Positions 14,726-23,568 of a stretch of DNA of 64,000 nucleotides are shown piece by piece. The stretch is from DASYPQ01 sp046155895. GTDB lineage: Bacteria > Planctomycetota > UBA1135 > GCA-002686595. The stretch covers positions 16,201-80,200 of the forward strand of contig JBJXFB010000032.1 of the NCBI GenBank assembly GCA_046155895.1. Direction: 5' to 3'. The notes below the pieces were generated by a model. It was not told the DNA's origin and ran no database searches. It worked only from the letters and a program-made list of their open reading frames with translations. The position numbers and the translations under genes are program-made. How positions within the stretch are numbered: position 1 is the stretch's first letter; each line of letters opens with the position of its first letter.

Positions 14726-16627
14726 TCAGGCCGATTCGCGCATCTCGCGCGGGCGGCTGTCGAGGCAGGCGCGGTTCCGACCCTGCGCCTTGGCCTGGTA
14801 GACGGCGCGGTCCGCCGCCGCGATCAGGTCGTCGATGCTCTGCATCTCCTCGCTGCGCTCCGCCACCCCCAGGCTGATCGTGACGTTCCGGTCGAAGGTC
14901 CCGAACTGGATCCGCTTCGCTTCCACCGCGGAGCGGAGCCGCTCGGCGCACCCCATCGCCTCGTTCGGGGTGCCGTTCGTGGTGATGACCAGGAACTCCT
15001 CCCCTCCGAACCGGCAGACCGTGTCGCTGCGGCGGCAGCTGTCGCGCAGCACGTTCGCCGTCGCGCGGAGCACCTCGTCGCCCGTCTGGTGTCCGTGCTC
15101 GTCGTTCACCCTCTTGAAGTGGTCGATGTCGATCATGACGACCGAGACCTTCCGCCCGGTGCGGGCCGACGCTGTCCACGCCCGCTGGAGCTCCTCCATC
15201 GCGAACCGCCGGTTGCGCAGCCCCGTCAGCATGTCCTCGAACGCCACGGTGCGGAGCCTGCGGTTGAGCTGCGTCACCTGCGCGACCCGCTTGCGGTCGA
15301 TCAGCTTGTCGATCTCGACCTGCCTCCGGAGCTCGATGATGCGGTCGCCCGCCTGCACGCGCGCGAGAAGGATCCGGGGGTTGAAGGGCTTGGTCACGTA
15401 GTCGTTCGCCCCCGCCTCGAGGCCGGCGACGACGCTGTCGTCCTCCTCGCGCGAGGTCAGGACGATGAGGTAGGTGTGGCGGCCGATCTCGGTCTCGCGC
15501 AGGGCCTTGCACAACTCGAGCCCCGACATCCCCGGCATCAGCCAGTCGGTGATCACCATTTGCGGCGATTCCAGGATGGCGGTGCGGAGGCCCTCCTTCC
15601 CGTCCGCGGCCGAGATCACCTCGTAGCCGGCGCGCCGCAGGTGCGCGCCGAGGAGGTGGCGCGCACCCGGATCGTCGTCGACGACGAGGATCCGGGTCAC
15701 GGGCGGCGCCTCGACGTTCTTCGCCGCCGGTTCGGGCGAGGAGGTGGGCGCCGCTGCAACCGGATGAGGGGCTTCGGCTGGTGCGTCGACGTGCGCGCGG
15801 AGTCCACTGAGGTCGACGAGCTGCCCGAATCGCTGCCCTGCCTCGATTCGAGCCGACTTGAGCTCGGTCGAGACCACGGAGGTCGTCCCAGGCGCCGCGC
15901 CGCCGTGCTCGGCGACGATCTCCTCCGCGATCCGCAGCGCGAGAGTGAGCATGGCGTGCGAGCTGGTCGCGCCCGAATCGGCGGGCGAGAACCCTTGGGC
16001 CGACCGCGACGCGGCGATCATGGGCGTGACGAAGGAAGCGGGGAAACCCCAGGCTTCCATCAGGTCGGCGCCCGCGCGCCAGTGATCGATCTGGAGCACG
16101 CGCAACTCGGCGCCTTCCAGGGCGCCGGGACCGGCGCTCTCGCACTCGCGCAGGATCGCGGCGTACTCCGCCGGATGGATCGTGGCCAGCGCGAGCATGC
16201 CCACGCGGCACAGGAGTCCCAGCGTGAACGCCTCGTCCGGATCCATCGATTCGAAGCGACGGGCGATGGCTTCGGCCGCGGCCGCGCAGGCGAGCGAGAG
16301 CAGCCAGTGCCTGCGCAGGTCGAACGCCTCGCAGAACTCCTCCTGCTTCTTCGAAGCCAGGCTGAAGCCCAGCGCCACCTCGCGGATCGCGGCCGAGTCG
16401 AGCTTCGCCGCGGCCTCGCGCGCAGTCGCGACCGGCGCCGTTCCCTCCGCCCGGGTGGCGTTCACCCGCCGCACGAGGCGCCCGGTCAGCGCCGGATCGG
16501 CGCGCAGGCACTCGACCATCATGCGCCGCGCTTCGCGACGGTCGTCGGACAAGCCGAGGAGCGTGAGGCACAGCCCCGGCGGCGAGGGCAGCCGGTCGGC
16601 GATCTCGAGCTCGTCGAAGGCGCTCAC
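14726..16627 (-). CDS. HDOD-REC-GGDEF diguanylate cyclase, downstream copy
   Basis: 633 residues, GTG 16627 overlapping the upstream gene's stop (GTGA). HDOD domain at about 5-240 (PALTGRLVRRVNA, AFTLGLLCRVGMLALA, HWRAGADLMEAWGFP). Receiver domain 311-430 with acidic pocket VVDDD, phosphoacceptor Asp361 in TDWLMPG and Lys413 in TKPF. GGDEF domain 460-625 with active site GGEEF 541-545. The product-inhibition site RxxD is intact (RRSD 532-535, five residues before GGEEF). Expected to make c-di-GMP when phosphorylated. About half identical to the next gene, so it is an in-operon duplication. The stretch 14608-14725 before the M20 gene holds nothing recognisable. Confidence 0.9.
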   Translation of the reverse strand: MSAFDELEIADRLPSPPGLCLTLLGLSDDRREARRMMVECLRADPALTGRLVRRVNATRAEGTAPVATAREAAAKLDSAAIREVALGFSLASKKQEEFCEAFDLRRHWLLSLACAAAAEAIARRFESMDPDEAFTLGLLCRVGMLALATIHPAEYAAILRECESAGPGALEGAELRVLQIDHWRAGADLMEAWGFPASFVTPMIAASRSAQGFSPADSGATSSHAMLTLALRIAEEIVAEHGGAAPGTTSVVSTELKSARIEAGQRFGQLVDLSGLRAHVDAPAEAPHPVAAAPTSSPEPAAKNVEAPPVTRILVVDDDPGARHLLGAHLRRAGYEVISAADGKEGLRTAILESPQMVITDWLMPGMSGLELCKALRETEIGRHTYLIVLTSREEDDSVVAGLEAGANDYVTKPFNPRILLARVQAGDRIIELRRQVEIDKLIDRKRVAQVTQLNRRLRTVAFEDMLTGLRNRRFAMEELQRAWTASARTGRKVSVVMIDIDHFKRVNDEHGHQTGDEVLRATANVLRDSCRRSDTVCRFGGEEFLVITTNGTPNEAMGCAERLRSAVEAKRIQFGTFDRNVTISLGVAERSEEMQSIDDLIAAADRAVYQAKAQGRNRACLDSRPREMRESA

Positions 16628-18645
16628 GCCGAGAGCGCCTCTCCGCGGCGGCGATCGGCGAACTTCACCTGGTTGCGTCCCGCGCTCTTCGCCGCGTAGA
16701 CGGCGTCGTCCGCCGCTTTCAGGAGCGCGTCGATCCCGCTCATCTCCTCCGTGCGCTCCGCCACTCCGAGGCTGACCGTGACGCCGCCCGTGTACGCGGG
16801 AGACTTGACAACGTGCGCCTCGACCGCGGCGCGCAACCGCTCCGCTCCGATCGCAGCCTGCGACAGGGTCGTGTTCGGGCACAGCACGAGGAACTCCTCC
16901 CCGCCGATGCGGGCGACGTCCTCGCCCTTGCGCGCGTTGGAACGGAGGATCTCGCCGACCTGCTTCAGGACGATGTCGCCGACCTCGTGACCGTGCAAGT
17001 CGTTGATCCTCTTGAAGGCGTCGATGTCGACCATCATCGCCGTGAGCGGCGAGTGGACGGACTCGGAGCTCTGCCACTCCTCCGTCAGCCGGTCCCAGAT
17101 GAAGCGCCGGTTCGGCAGGCCGGTCAGCGGATCGGTCAGCGCGGCGGATCGCAGGCGGCGGTTCAGGAGCCCGAGTTCGCGGACCTGCTCCTGCACGACG
17201 AGGCGCTCACCGTCCACTTCCTTCTTCAGCTCGATGATCCGCTGCCCCGCTCGGAGGCGGGCCAGGAGGATCCGCGGATTGAAGGGCTTCGTGACGTACT
17301 CGTCGACGCCCGCGTCGTAGGCGGCGACGATCTGGTCCTCCGTGTCGCGACCCGTGAGAAGCAGGAAGAAGAGCTCGCGCCCGCTCTGGATACAGCGCAG
17401 GGCCTGGCACAGCTCGAGGCCGTCCATCCGCGGCATCATCCAGTCCGCCACGACGGCCTGGAGGTTGTTCTCGAGCGCCAGCCGGAGCGCCTCGGCCCCG
17501 TCGGAAGCGCACAAGACCTCGTGGCCTTCCTCCCGCAGCACGCGGCGCAGCAGGAACAGCGAGGTCGGATCATCGTCGACCGCGAGGATCCGCAGGCCGC
17601 GGCGCGTCTCCCGCGGCGAAGCGTTCCCGTCGTCCTCGGCCGCGCCGTTCCTTTCGGGCTTCGCTGCCGGTTGGACGACTTCCACCTTCGAGGCGGCCCG
17701 GAAACGCCGGGAGACGTCCGCGCAGATCAGGCGCGCGTCCTCGGCGGAGAACTCGAGCAGGCTCCGCAGCGCCGCCGAGACGCGGTGGATGCGCGTCGCA
17801 CCGTTCAGGGTCGCGTCCTCGACGCACTCCTCGCCGAGCAGGCGAGCGCACCGGAGGATCTTCACGAGGTGGAGCGTCTCGGCGTCCTCGGTCTCGCCCA
17901 GCGTGCGTTCGTCCTGGAAGAGACGGCTCGCCCGGAAGAAGGACTTGCGCAGGCCCCAGTGCTCGAGGAGGCAGGCGGTCACGGCGGCGTGGTCGATCTC
18001 CAGGTGCTCGCGCTCGAGCCGCGCCAGAGCGACGGGATCGCGCCCGCCTTCGCCGGCGAGGAGCATCGTGTACTCCTTGGGGTAGACGCTGGCGAGCGCC
18101 AGGCGCCCGATGTCCGAGAGCAGCCCCAGCGTGTAGGCCGACTCGGGCGAGCAGCGGCCGGTCGCTTCGGCGATGCGCTCCGCCGCGACGGCGCGGGCGA
18201 GCGAGTGCGACCAGTAGGTTTCGTAGTCGAAGCCCGCGCACCGGCGCGAGGGTTCGGCTGTGATCAGCGTGAGATCGTTCACCGCGATGAGGAGCTCGCG
18301 AGAGCCGAGCCGGTCGATCGCGGCCGCCACGCTCTCGAGCGGGGTCGAGGAGTCCTCCCGCAGGAGGTTCGCACGCTCGAGCAGCCGCCCCGTCAGGGCG
18401 GGATCGACCTGGATCGCCGCGGCGATCTCGGCGTTGGACGGGCTGGCGCCCGCGGAATTCGGCGAACCGCTCGTCAAGCCGGACCGATGGCTGTCCCTTC
18501 GAGCGAGCTCGACGAGCCGGCGAGCCACCTGCTGCGAGGAGGGCAGGCGACCCATCAGGATCCGCTCTTCGAAGACGTTGTTGATCATGGCGACCGGCCG
18601 GGTGTGGATGCCGTTCGTCAGGCGGAGGGGCCCGCTCGACCTCAA
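16624..18645 (-). CDS. HDOD-REC-GGDEF diguanylate cyclase, upstream copy
   Basis: 673 residues if started at TTG 18645, which overlaps the Hpt stop (TTGA). An ATG at 18588 (MINNVFEERIL) would shorten it by 19 residues without touching a domain. HDOD about 30-310 with a low-complexity Ser/Gly insert near 53-70. Receiver 350-470 with phosphoacceptor Asp401 in ADWMMPRMDG and Lys453. GGDEF 500-665 with active GGEEF 581-585. Unlike its neighbour the inhibition site is changed to RKGE (572-575), so feedback by c-di-GMP may be weaker. Sits between the Hpt gene and the paralogous cyclase. Confidence 0.9.
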   Translation of the reverse strand: MRSSGPLRLTNGIHTRPVAMINNVFEERILMGRLPSSQQVARRLVELARRDSHRSGLTSGSPNSAGASPSNAEIAAAIQVDPALTGRLLERANLLREDSSTPLESVAAAIDRLGSRELLIAVNDLTLITAEPSRRCAGFDYETYWSHSLARAVAAERIAEATGRCSPESAYTLGLLSDIGRLALASVYPKEYTMLLAGEGGRDPVALARLEREHLEIDHAAVTACLLEHWGLRKSFFRASRLFQDERTLGETEDAETLHLVKILRCARLLGEECVEDATLNGATRIHRVSAALRSLLEFSAEDARLICADVSRRFRAASKVEVVQPAAKPERNGAAEDDGNASPRETRRGLRILAVDDDPTSLFLLRRVLREEGHEVLCASDGAEALRLALENNLQAVVADWMMPRMDGLELCQALRCIQSGRELFFLLLTGRDTEDQIVAAYDAGVDEYVTKPFNPRILLARLRAGQRIIELKKEVDGERLVVQEQVRELGLLNRRLRSAALTDPLTGLPNRRFIWDRLTEEWQSSESVHSPLTAMMVDIDAFKRINDLHGHEVGDIVLKQVGEILRSNARKGEDVARIGGEEFLVLCPNTTLSQAAIGAERLRAAVEAHVVKSPAYTGGVTVSLGVAERTEEMSGIDALLKAADDAVYAAKSAGRNQVKFADRRRGEALSA

Positions 18646-19025
18646 CTCCCGATCTCTCGCAACTCGGCAACGGCCGTCTCGAGAGCGCGCACGGAGGCAT
18701 CACAGAGGCCGGGGAGCTCCTGCGGCCGGCTCAAACGGGCGCACTCGACGATCCTGCGGCACAGCTCGGACAGCCCCAGGGCTCCGATGTTCGCGCTGCT
18801 CGACTTCAGCGTATGGGCGCCGCGCTCGATGCGCGCGAGATCGCCGTGCGCGAGCCCCTCGGTGATGTCCTGGATCCTCTGCGGCGCGTCCTGCATGAAG
18901 ATCTGGATCAGCTCGGCGAGGAGCTCGGGCTCGTCTTCACCGCCAAGTTCGCGCAGACCTTGGATGACTTGCAGGTCGATCGCGCGATCGCCGACGAGGG
19001 ACTTGCTCTTGGACTCGGGATTCAT
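18642..19025 (-). CDS. Histidine phosphotransfer (Hpt) domain protein
   Basis: 127 residues from ATG 19025 (MNPESKSKS). A longer open frame adds 44 Pro/Arg-rich residues and is less likely. A single Hpt domain with the phosphorylatable His71 in RGAHTLKSSSANIGA, preceded by ELIQIFMQDAP. It is a stand-alone phosphotransfer protein. The receivers encoded directly downstream are its natural targets, which would make this a phosphorelay into c-di-GMP synthesis. No histidine kinase is encoded in the window. The region 19026-19287 upstream contains no other gene. Confidence 0.88.
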   Translation of the reverse strand: MNPESKSKSLVGDRAIDLQVIQGLRELGGEDEPELLAELIQIFMQDAPQRIQDITEGLAHGDLARIERGAHTLKSSSANIGALGLSELCRRIVECARLSRPQELPGLCDASVRALETAVAELREIGS

Positions 19026-19241
19026 GGTGGGGTGGACGCTCTCGTGCGCCGGGTCGGACTCCGCCGACCCCTGTTGAGACCGGACGCGGACGCGTGCCAG
19101 GAAGGAGCCCGGGACCCGCGCCGCGGCCGGTCCGAAGGCCGACTGCGCGGGATTCATCGGGTCGGGAAGCCGCGCAACTGATGAAGGAGGCGGAACGAGC
19201 TGGAAGCCCGCCCGGGCGGCGGCCTGGAAAGGATTTCCGGC

Positions 19242-19276
19242 GGCCCTGCGCGCCGCCTGCCGGCGGCGCCAGGGCC
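19242..19276 (-). terminator. GC-rich hairpin just after the S46 peptidase gene
   Basis: Fifteen pairs with one bulged base: GGCCCTG/CAGGGCC plus GCGCCGCC/GGCGGCGC around a four-base loop. It begins 12 bases after the peptidase stop. There is no T-tract on either strand, so terminator function is only likely by position. Confidence 0.4.
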
Positions 19277-19287
19277 TCCCGCGGGGC

Positions 19288-21399
19288 CTAGCGGCGTTCG
19301 ATCTCGTCCGCCAGGGCGCCGCAGTCGTAGACCTGGCGCAGCGAGGCGATGATCGCTCGCGAGTCGACCGCGACCGCGCGCGCCCGTTCCTCGGTGTATC
19401 CGATGTCGGCGACCAGGCTCTGGATGTTGCCGTCGAAGATCAAACCCACGACCTCCCCGGCGCGATCGATCACCGGGCTGCCCGAGTTGCCCCCGATGAT
19501 GTCGCAGGTCGAGACGAAGTTGAAGGGCGTGTTCATGTTCAGCCTGCCCTTCGTCTGCTCGAAGCGCGCGGGAATCTCGAAGGGGTAGACGTTCCCGCGC
19601 TCGGCCGCGCGCTCGTAGAGTCCCGCGAAGTTCGTGAAGGGCGGGATCGTCTGGCCGTCCTGCTCGTAGCCTCTCACGGTGCCGTAGGAGAGCCGCAGGG
19701 TGAACGTGGCGTCGGGGTACTGGTCCTCGCCATTCACGGCGAAATGGGCGGCGGCGATCTTGTTGTAGGCCTCGCGCTCGACGCTCTCGACCGTGTCCTC
19801 GTAGCGCTTGCGCAGCTCCCGGTTGGTCTCGTCGAGGTCGACGGCCAGGCGGATCAGCGGATCCCCGGGGTTCTCGGGACTCGCCGCGGCCTCGATCGCG
19901 CGACGGCCACCTTGCGCGATCTGCTTGCGGACCTCGACGTCCGCGAGCTTGGTCGCGCGGACCAGCTGCTCGGCGCGATCATGCGGGGAAAGTCCGCCGA
20001 GCGCCCTGACGACGATCGGGTCGCTCCCGCCGAGCATTTCGGCCATGAGCTGCAGCCCACTGGCAAGATTCTCGATCTCGAGCTCCGAGTAGATCGGCGC
20101 GGGCGAAAAGAGCTGGCGCTCGACCGAGGCCATGTTGCTCTCCCGGTATTCGCGCAGGCGCTCGGGACCGGGCTTCTCTTTCTCGTCCGCCAGGCGCACG
20201 AGGGTGCGGGCGATGCCGAAGAGCTGTCCGAGGCTGCCGCGGCCGATGCCGGGGGTCGAATAGCGTTCGTAGAACTCGGCGTAGGACTTGTGTGCCGCGG
20301 AGACCTGGAACCAGGAGTCGGCCCACGCCGACTTCCATTCGGGTTTCGAGTCCACGGCGTCGCGCAGGTTCCGCTCCGCCGTCTTCTTGGCGTTCATGAA
20401 GCGCGCATCGAGCAGGCCGGCGTAGATCCCCGTCCGGGCCTTGCGCGTGTTCTGGATCCCGAAGAGATCGCCTTCGGCGATGCGCCGGTGCTCCTCGCTG
20501 CGCCCGGAGAACGTGGCGAGCTGCACTTCGCGCCGCCACAGGTTCCGCATGAAGATCGGGTAGGCGACGTCGCGGAAGAACTCGAGGTGGGCGTACGTGT
20601 TCAGGCGCTCCGTGCGCCCGGGATGCCCCGCCACGAACACGAGGTCGCCGACGCCGCAGCCGCTGCGGCTCCAGGCGAGGTGGTGCTCCGGTGCGAGCGG
20701 CTTCCCGCCCTCGTAGATGCGGAAGAAGCACATGTCGAGGTCGTAGCGCGGGTACTCGAAGTTGTCCGGATCACCGCCGAAGAAGGCGATCCCTTTCTCG
20801 GGCGCCATGACGAGGCGCACGTCCGTGTACGAGCGGTAGCGGTAGAGGTGGTAGCGCGCGCCCTGGTAGAGCGTGACGACCTCGCTCTTCAGATTCGTGG
20901 CGGTCTTCGACTCCTGCTCGATGGTCGCCATCATCTTGCGCCGGGCCGTGTTCGCCTCCGCCATGGGCGTCTCCGGCTTCGCCGCGGCCATGACGCGGTC
21001 GGTCACGTCCTCGATCGACCACAGCACGTCGATCTCCATGTCGGGGCACTGGATCTCGTCGGCGAGCGTCTTGGCGAAGAAGCCCTTGGCGAGGAGGTCG
21101 TTGTTCGCCGTCGAGAGCTTCTCGAGCATGTCCGAGCCGACGTGGTGGTTCGTCATCACGAGGCCCTTGGCCGACACGATCGACCCCGATCCGCCCGTCG
21201 AGAGCCTCACGCAGGACTTCTGCACGTTCTCGAGCCATTTCTGGTCGATCTCGAAGCCGTGCTTCTCTTTCAGCTGCTTCGCCGGAGGCCGGTTGAAGAG
21301 CCACATGCCCTCGTCGGCGCGGGCGGTGACCGAGAGGAGGGCGAAGCACGCGCCCAGGATCACGGAGGGAAGCAGGGGATGGCGGAGGTGCGGACGCAT
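19288..21399 (-). CDS. S46 family dipeptidyl-peptidase (DPP7-like)
   Basis: 703 residues with a signal peptide ending near TARADEG and the S46 N-terminal signature GMWLFNRPPAKQLK. Chymotrypsin-like catalytic motifs: TNHHVG (His, residues 84-89), GGDPDNFEYPRYDLD (Asp) and GGNSGSPV (Ser639). The residue in the substrate pocket motif LIFDGN is Gly657. In this family Gly at that site goes with DPP7-type preference for hydrophobic residues, and Arg with DPP11-type acidic preference, so DPP7-like specificity is inferred. Acts in the periplasm, removing dipeptides. Length is typical of the family. Same strand as, but 145 bp from, the BNR-repeat gene. Confidence 0.92.
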   Translation of the reverse strand: MRPHLRHPLLPSVILGACFALLSVTARADEGMWLFNRPPAKQLKEKHGFEIDQKWLENVQKSCVRLSTGGSGSIVSAKGLVMTNHHVGSDMLEKLSTANNDLLAKGFFAKTLADEIQCPDMEIDVLWSIEDVTDRVMAAAKPETPMAEANTARRKMMATIEQESKTATNLKSEVVTLYQGARYHLYRYRSYTDVRLVMAPEKGIAFFGGDPDNFEYPRYDLDMCFFRIYEGGKPLAPEHHLAWSRSGCGVGDLVFVAGHPGRTERLNTYAHLEFFRDVAYPIFMRNLWRREVQLATFSGRSEEHRRIAEGDLFGIQNTRKARTGIYAGLLDARFMNAKKTAERNLRDAVDSKPEWKSAWADSWFQVSAAHKSYAEFYERYSTPGIGRGSLGQLFGIARTLVRLADEKEKPGPERLREYRESNMASVERQLFSPAPIYSELEIENLASGLQLMAEMLGGSDPIVVRALGGLSPHDRAEQLVRATKLADVEVRKQIAQGGRRAIEAAASPENPGDPLIRLAVDLDETNRELRKRYEDTVESVEREAYNKIAAAHFAVNGEDQYPDATFTLRLSYGTVRGYEQDGQTIPPFTNFAGLYERAAERGNVYPFEIPARFEQTKGRLNMNTPFNFVSTCDIIGGNSGSPVIDRAGEVVGLIFDGNIQSLVADIGYTEERARAVAVDSRAIIASLRQVYDCGALADEIERR

Positions 21400-21544
21400 C
21401 GGAAGGACTCCTGGCTCGAGATCGGAGGACCTGTCGGGAAGCCCGGGACGATACCGGGGCCGCCTGCGAGCGTCGAGGCGTTCTACGACTTCACCGGGAT
21501 CGAACCCTGGAGAGTGGCCGGCGGAGCGGGGAGAGCATCCGCTC

Positions 21545-22819
21545 TCACTCCCAGGCGAGCCGCCGCATCCCGACGCGCGGCTTCTCCCCGGGCTCGGTCC
21601 ACGCGAACACCATCCCTTTCGCGTCGCGAGTCAGGCGAGCCAGTCCGCTCATCCGGCTCGGCTCCGCCGAGGCGACCGTGAACACGTCGAGCCGCAGACC
21701 CGGTTCGGGCGCCACGCGAGCGACGCGCCACTCGGCCCGATCCTCCCCGACCATCAGCCACGTCACGACGAACCGACCCGCATCGTCGAATTCGGCGTCG
21801 ACCCGGCCGTGGGCCCGCTCGTCCGCGATCGTCACCGGGCTCGAGAAGCTCTTCCCGTCGTCCTTGGAGAAGGCGCACAGGACTCTTCCTCGCCCGTTCG
21901 CGTCCATCGTGAACCACGCGATGCCGATCCGTCGTCCCGCGACGGCCAGCGCCGGACCGTTGACGGGGCACCCGGCGATCTTCCAGCCGTCGGCGCTCCC
22001 CCACGCCGTGCGGAGCGGAGGACCGGACGGTCCCGGCCGGCGCAAGCGATCTTCGTCGACGCGCACGACCGAGATGTCGCGCACTTCATCCTTCGAACGG
22101 TCGCGGTAGGCGACGACGAGCGCGCCGTCCGCGGCGCGCACGGCGGCCGTCGGACAGCAGTCGCACACGCGGTCGTCGAGCACGAGCTCCTCCCCCAGCA
22201 CGCCGTCCGCTCCGACGGTCCGCGCGTACAGGCGCATGGCTCCTTCTCCGTCCGCCCCTCCGTGCTCCCCGGCATTCCTCCCGTCGAGCCAGACCGCGGC
22301 GGCCGCACCGGATCCGATCGGGACGATCGAGACGAATCCGTGCTCGCCCGCTCCGGCATGCGAGTGCAGCCGTGCCGGCTCGCTCCAGGTCTGCCCTCCG
22401 TCGGAGGAGCGCGCGATCTCGACGTGGTAGTCGTAGGAACCCTCGCCGCTCCTCTGCAGGAACTGCGCCAGGAGATGCCGCGCGTCCAGCGGGACGACCG
22501 TGGGGAAGTCGGTCCAGTTGACGAACCAGTCCGTGCCGCTGGCGACGGCGACAGGTGCGGACCAGCCATCCTCGTCGAGCCGCGATACCTTGAGCTTCGC
22601 CCTCGTCCCCGCCGCTCCGAGGTCTTCCTCCTCCACCCAGCTCGCCCGGATCCGCGCGTCCGGGCCGGTCGAGAGGTTCGGCAGCCGGCTTCCGGGAGGA
22701 GCGGGGCTCGGAAGAGGCTCGACACGGAAGCCGGCGGGCGCGACCGCTTCCTGGGGAATGGATCTGGAGGAACCCGCGACGGCGAGGATCGAGAGGAAGA
22801 TCGACATGCAAAGGCTCAT
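21545..22819 (-). CDS. Exported BNR-repeat (sialidase-like propeller) protein
   Basis: 424 residues from ATG 22819 (MSLCMSIFLSILAVAGS, signal peptide); a second ATG lies at 22807. The mature part shows Asp-box motifs SSDGGQTW and SKDDGKSF and repeated beta-strand blocks, as in six-bladed sialidase-type propellers. WLDGRNAGE and VCDCCPTAA are further features; the latter Cys cluster is common in exported BNR proteins that are not proven sialidases. I cannot identify the full catalytic arginine triad, so sialidase activity should not be assumed. Fifteen bases downstream of the carboxypeptidase-regulatory-like gene and probably co-transcribed. Most of the very long open frame upstream in this frame is shadow. 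Confidence 0.8.
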   Translation of the reverse strand: MSLCMSIFLSILAVAGSSRSIPQEAVAPAGFRVEPLPSPAPPGSRLPNLSTGPDARIRASWVEEEDLGAAGTRAKLKVSRLDEDGWSAPVAVASGTDWFVNWTDFPTVVPLDARHLLAQFLQRSGEGSYDYHVEIARSSDGGQTWSEPARLHSHAGAGEHGFVSIVPIGSGAAAAVWLDGRNAGEHGGADGEGAMRLYARTVGADGVLGEELVLDDRVCDCCPTAAVRAADGALVVAYRDRSKDEVRDISVVRVDEDRLRRPGPSGPPLRTAWGSADGWKIAGCPVNGPALAVAGRRIGIAWFTMDANGRGRVLCAFSKDDGKSFSSPVTIADERAHGRVDAEFDDAGRFVVTWLMVGEDRAEWRVARVAPEPGLRLDVFTVASAEPSRMSGLARLTRDAKGMVFAWTEPGEKPRVGMRRLAWE

Positions 22820-22833
22820 CCTGGAACTCCGCC

Positions 22834-23310
22834 TCAAGGATCGACGCGCAGGATCCCGATGTCGGTGCCGTCGAAGAACTCCCACGAAGTGTCGCCGATC
22901 ACCTGCCAGACGGCCAGGTGCGTCTCGGGCTGGAGCGAGAAGCTGGCGACGTTCGCGCCGGCGTACAGGGTGATCGTCGTCTCCTCGTATCCGAACCCGG
23001 GGGCCGAGGCGCCGAGGGTGAATGTCCCGACAGGCAGCTTGCGGAGCAGGTAGCTGCCGTCCGACAGCGAGCGCGTCTCGCGAAAGAGGGAGAGGTCTTG
23101 CGTGAACAGGGTCAGGCGCGCTTGCGCCACGGGGGTCCCCGTCGATCGGCGCAGGACGGTTCCGGTGCCGCTCGCGTCCAGGGGGGCTCGTGGCGCGGGC
23201 GCACGCGTGGCGCCGGAGATCACGGATCCCTGGCCGAGCGCCGGCGGCATCGCCGCGAGCATCGGCACGCACGTCGTCCAGAACCTCAGAGGAAAGCTCG
23301 TTCGCATCAT
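22834..23310 (-). CDS. Small exported protein with a carboxypeptidase-regulatory-like domain
   Basis: 158 residues. A signal peptide (MMRTSFPLRFWTTCVPMLAA, cleavage near ALG) is followed by a Ser/Pro/Ala linker and one beta-sandwich repeat: GTVLRRSTGTPVAQARLTLF, SDGSYLLRKLPVGTFTLGASAPGF, TTITLYAGANVASFSLQ. This is the pattern of CarboxypepD_reg-like (peptidase-associated) domains, which mediate binding and are not catalytic. It sits between a 58-codon open frame and the BNR protein on the same strand. Confidence 0.78.
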   Translation of the reverse strand: MMRTSFPLRFWTTCVPMLAAMPPALGQGSVISGATRAPAPRAPLDASGTGTVLRRSTGTPVAQARLTLFTQDLSLFRETRSLSDGSYLLRKLPVGTFTLGASAPGFGYEETTITLYAGANVASFSLQPETHLAVWQVIGDTSWEFFDGTDIGILRVDP

Positions 23311-23369
23311 CGTCTCGACCTCTGGCCGCCGTCCTGGATCCTACTCCAGGTCGAGCGTCGCACGCGGAA

Positions 23370-23546
23370 TCAGAAGAAGAGCCAGCCGGCCGCCGCCGCG
23401 CAGCCCATGACGAGCAGCTCCTGGAGTTCGTGCCGGACGGGGTAGAGCCGGGCGAGGGCGGCGTCGAAGACGGCGAGCGCGCCAAGACGGAGGAAGCGCA
23501 GGAAGAGGGCGATGCGGGTCTGGTGCGGGATCGTGCTCGCGAGCAT
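23370..23546 (-). CDS. Putative 58-residue protein with hydrophobic C-terminus
   Basis: ATG 23546, 22 bases after the stop of the CNNM-type transporter gene and on the same strand. The product is basic and amphipathic at the start (TRIALFLRFLRLGALAVF) and ends in a hydrophobic run (LLVMGCAAAAGWLFF). The ATG has no obvious Shine-Dalgarno sequence. It fills an otherwise empty gap in an operon-like run; no homologue is recognised. It could be chance in a GC-rich genome. Confidence 0.35.
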   Translation of the reverse strand: MLASTIPHQTRIALFLRFLRLGALAVFDAALARLYPVRHELQELLVMGCAAAAGWLFF

Positions 23547-23568
23547 GGAGGCGAAGGCCGGATCGGCG

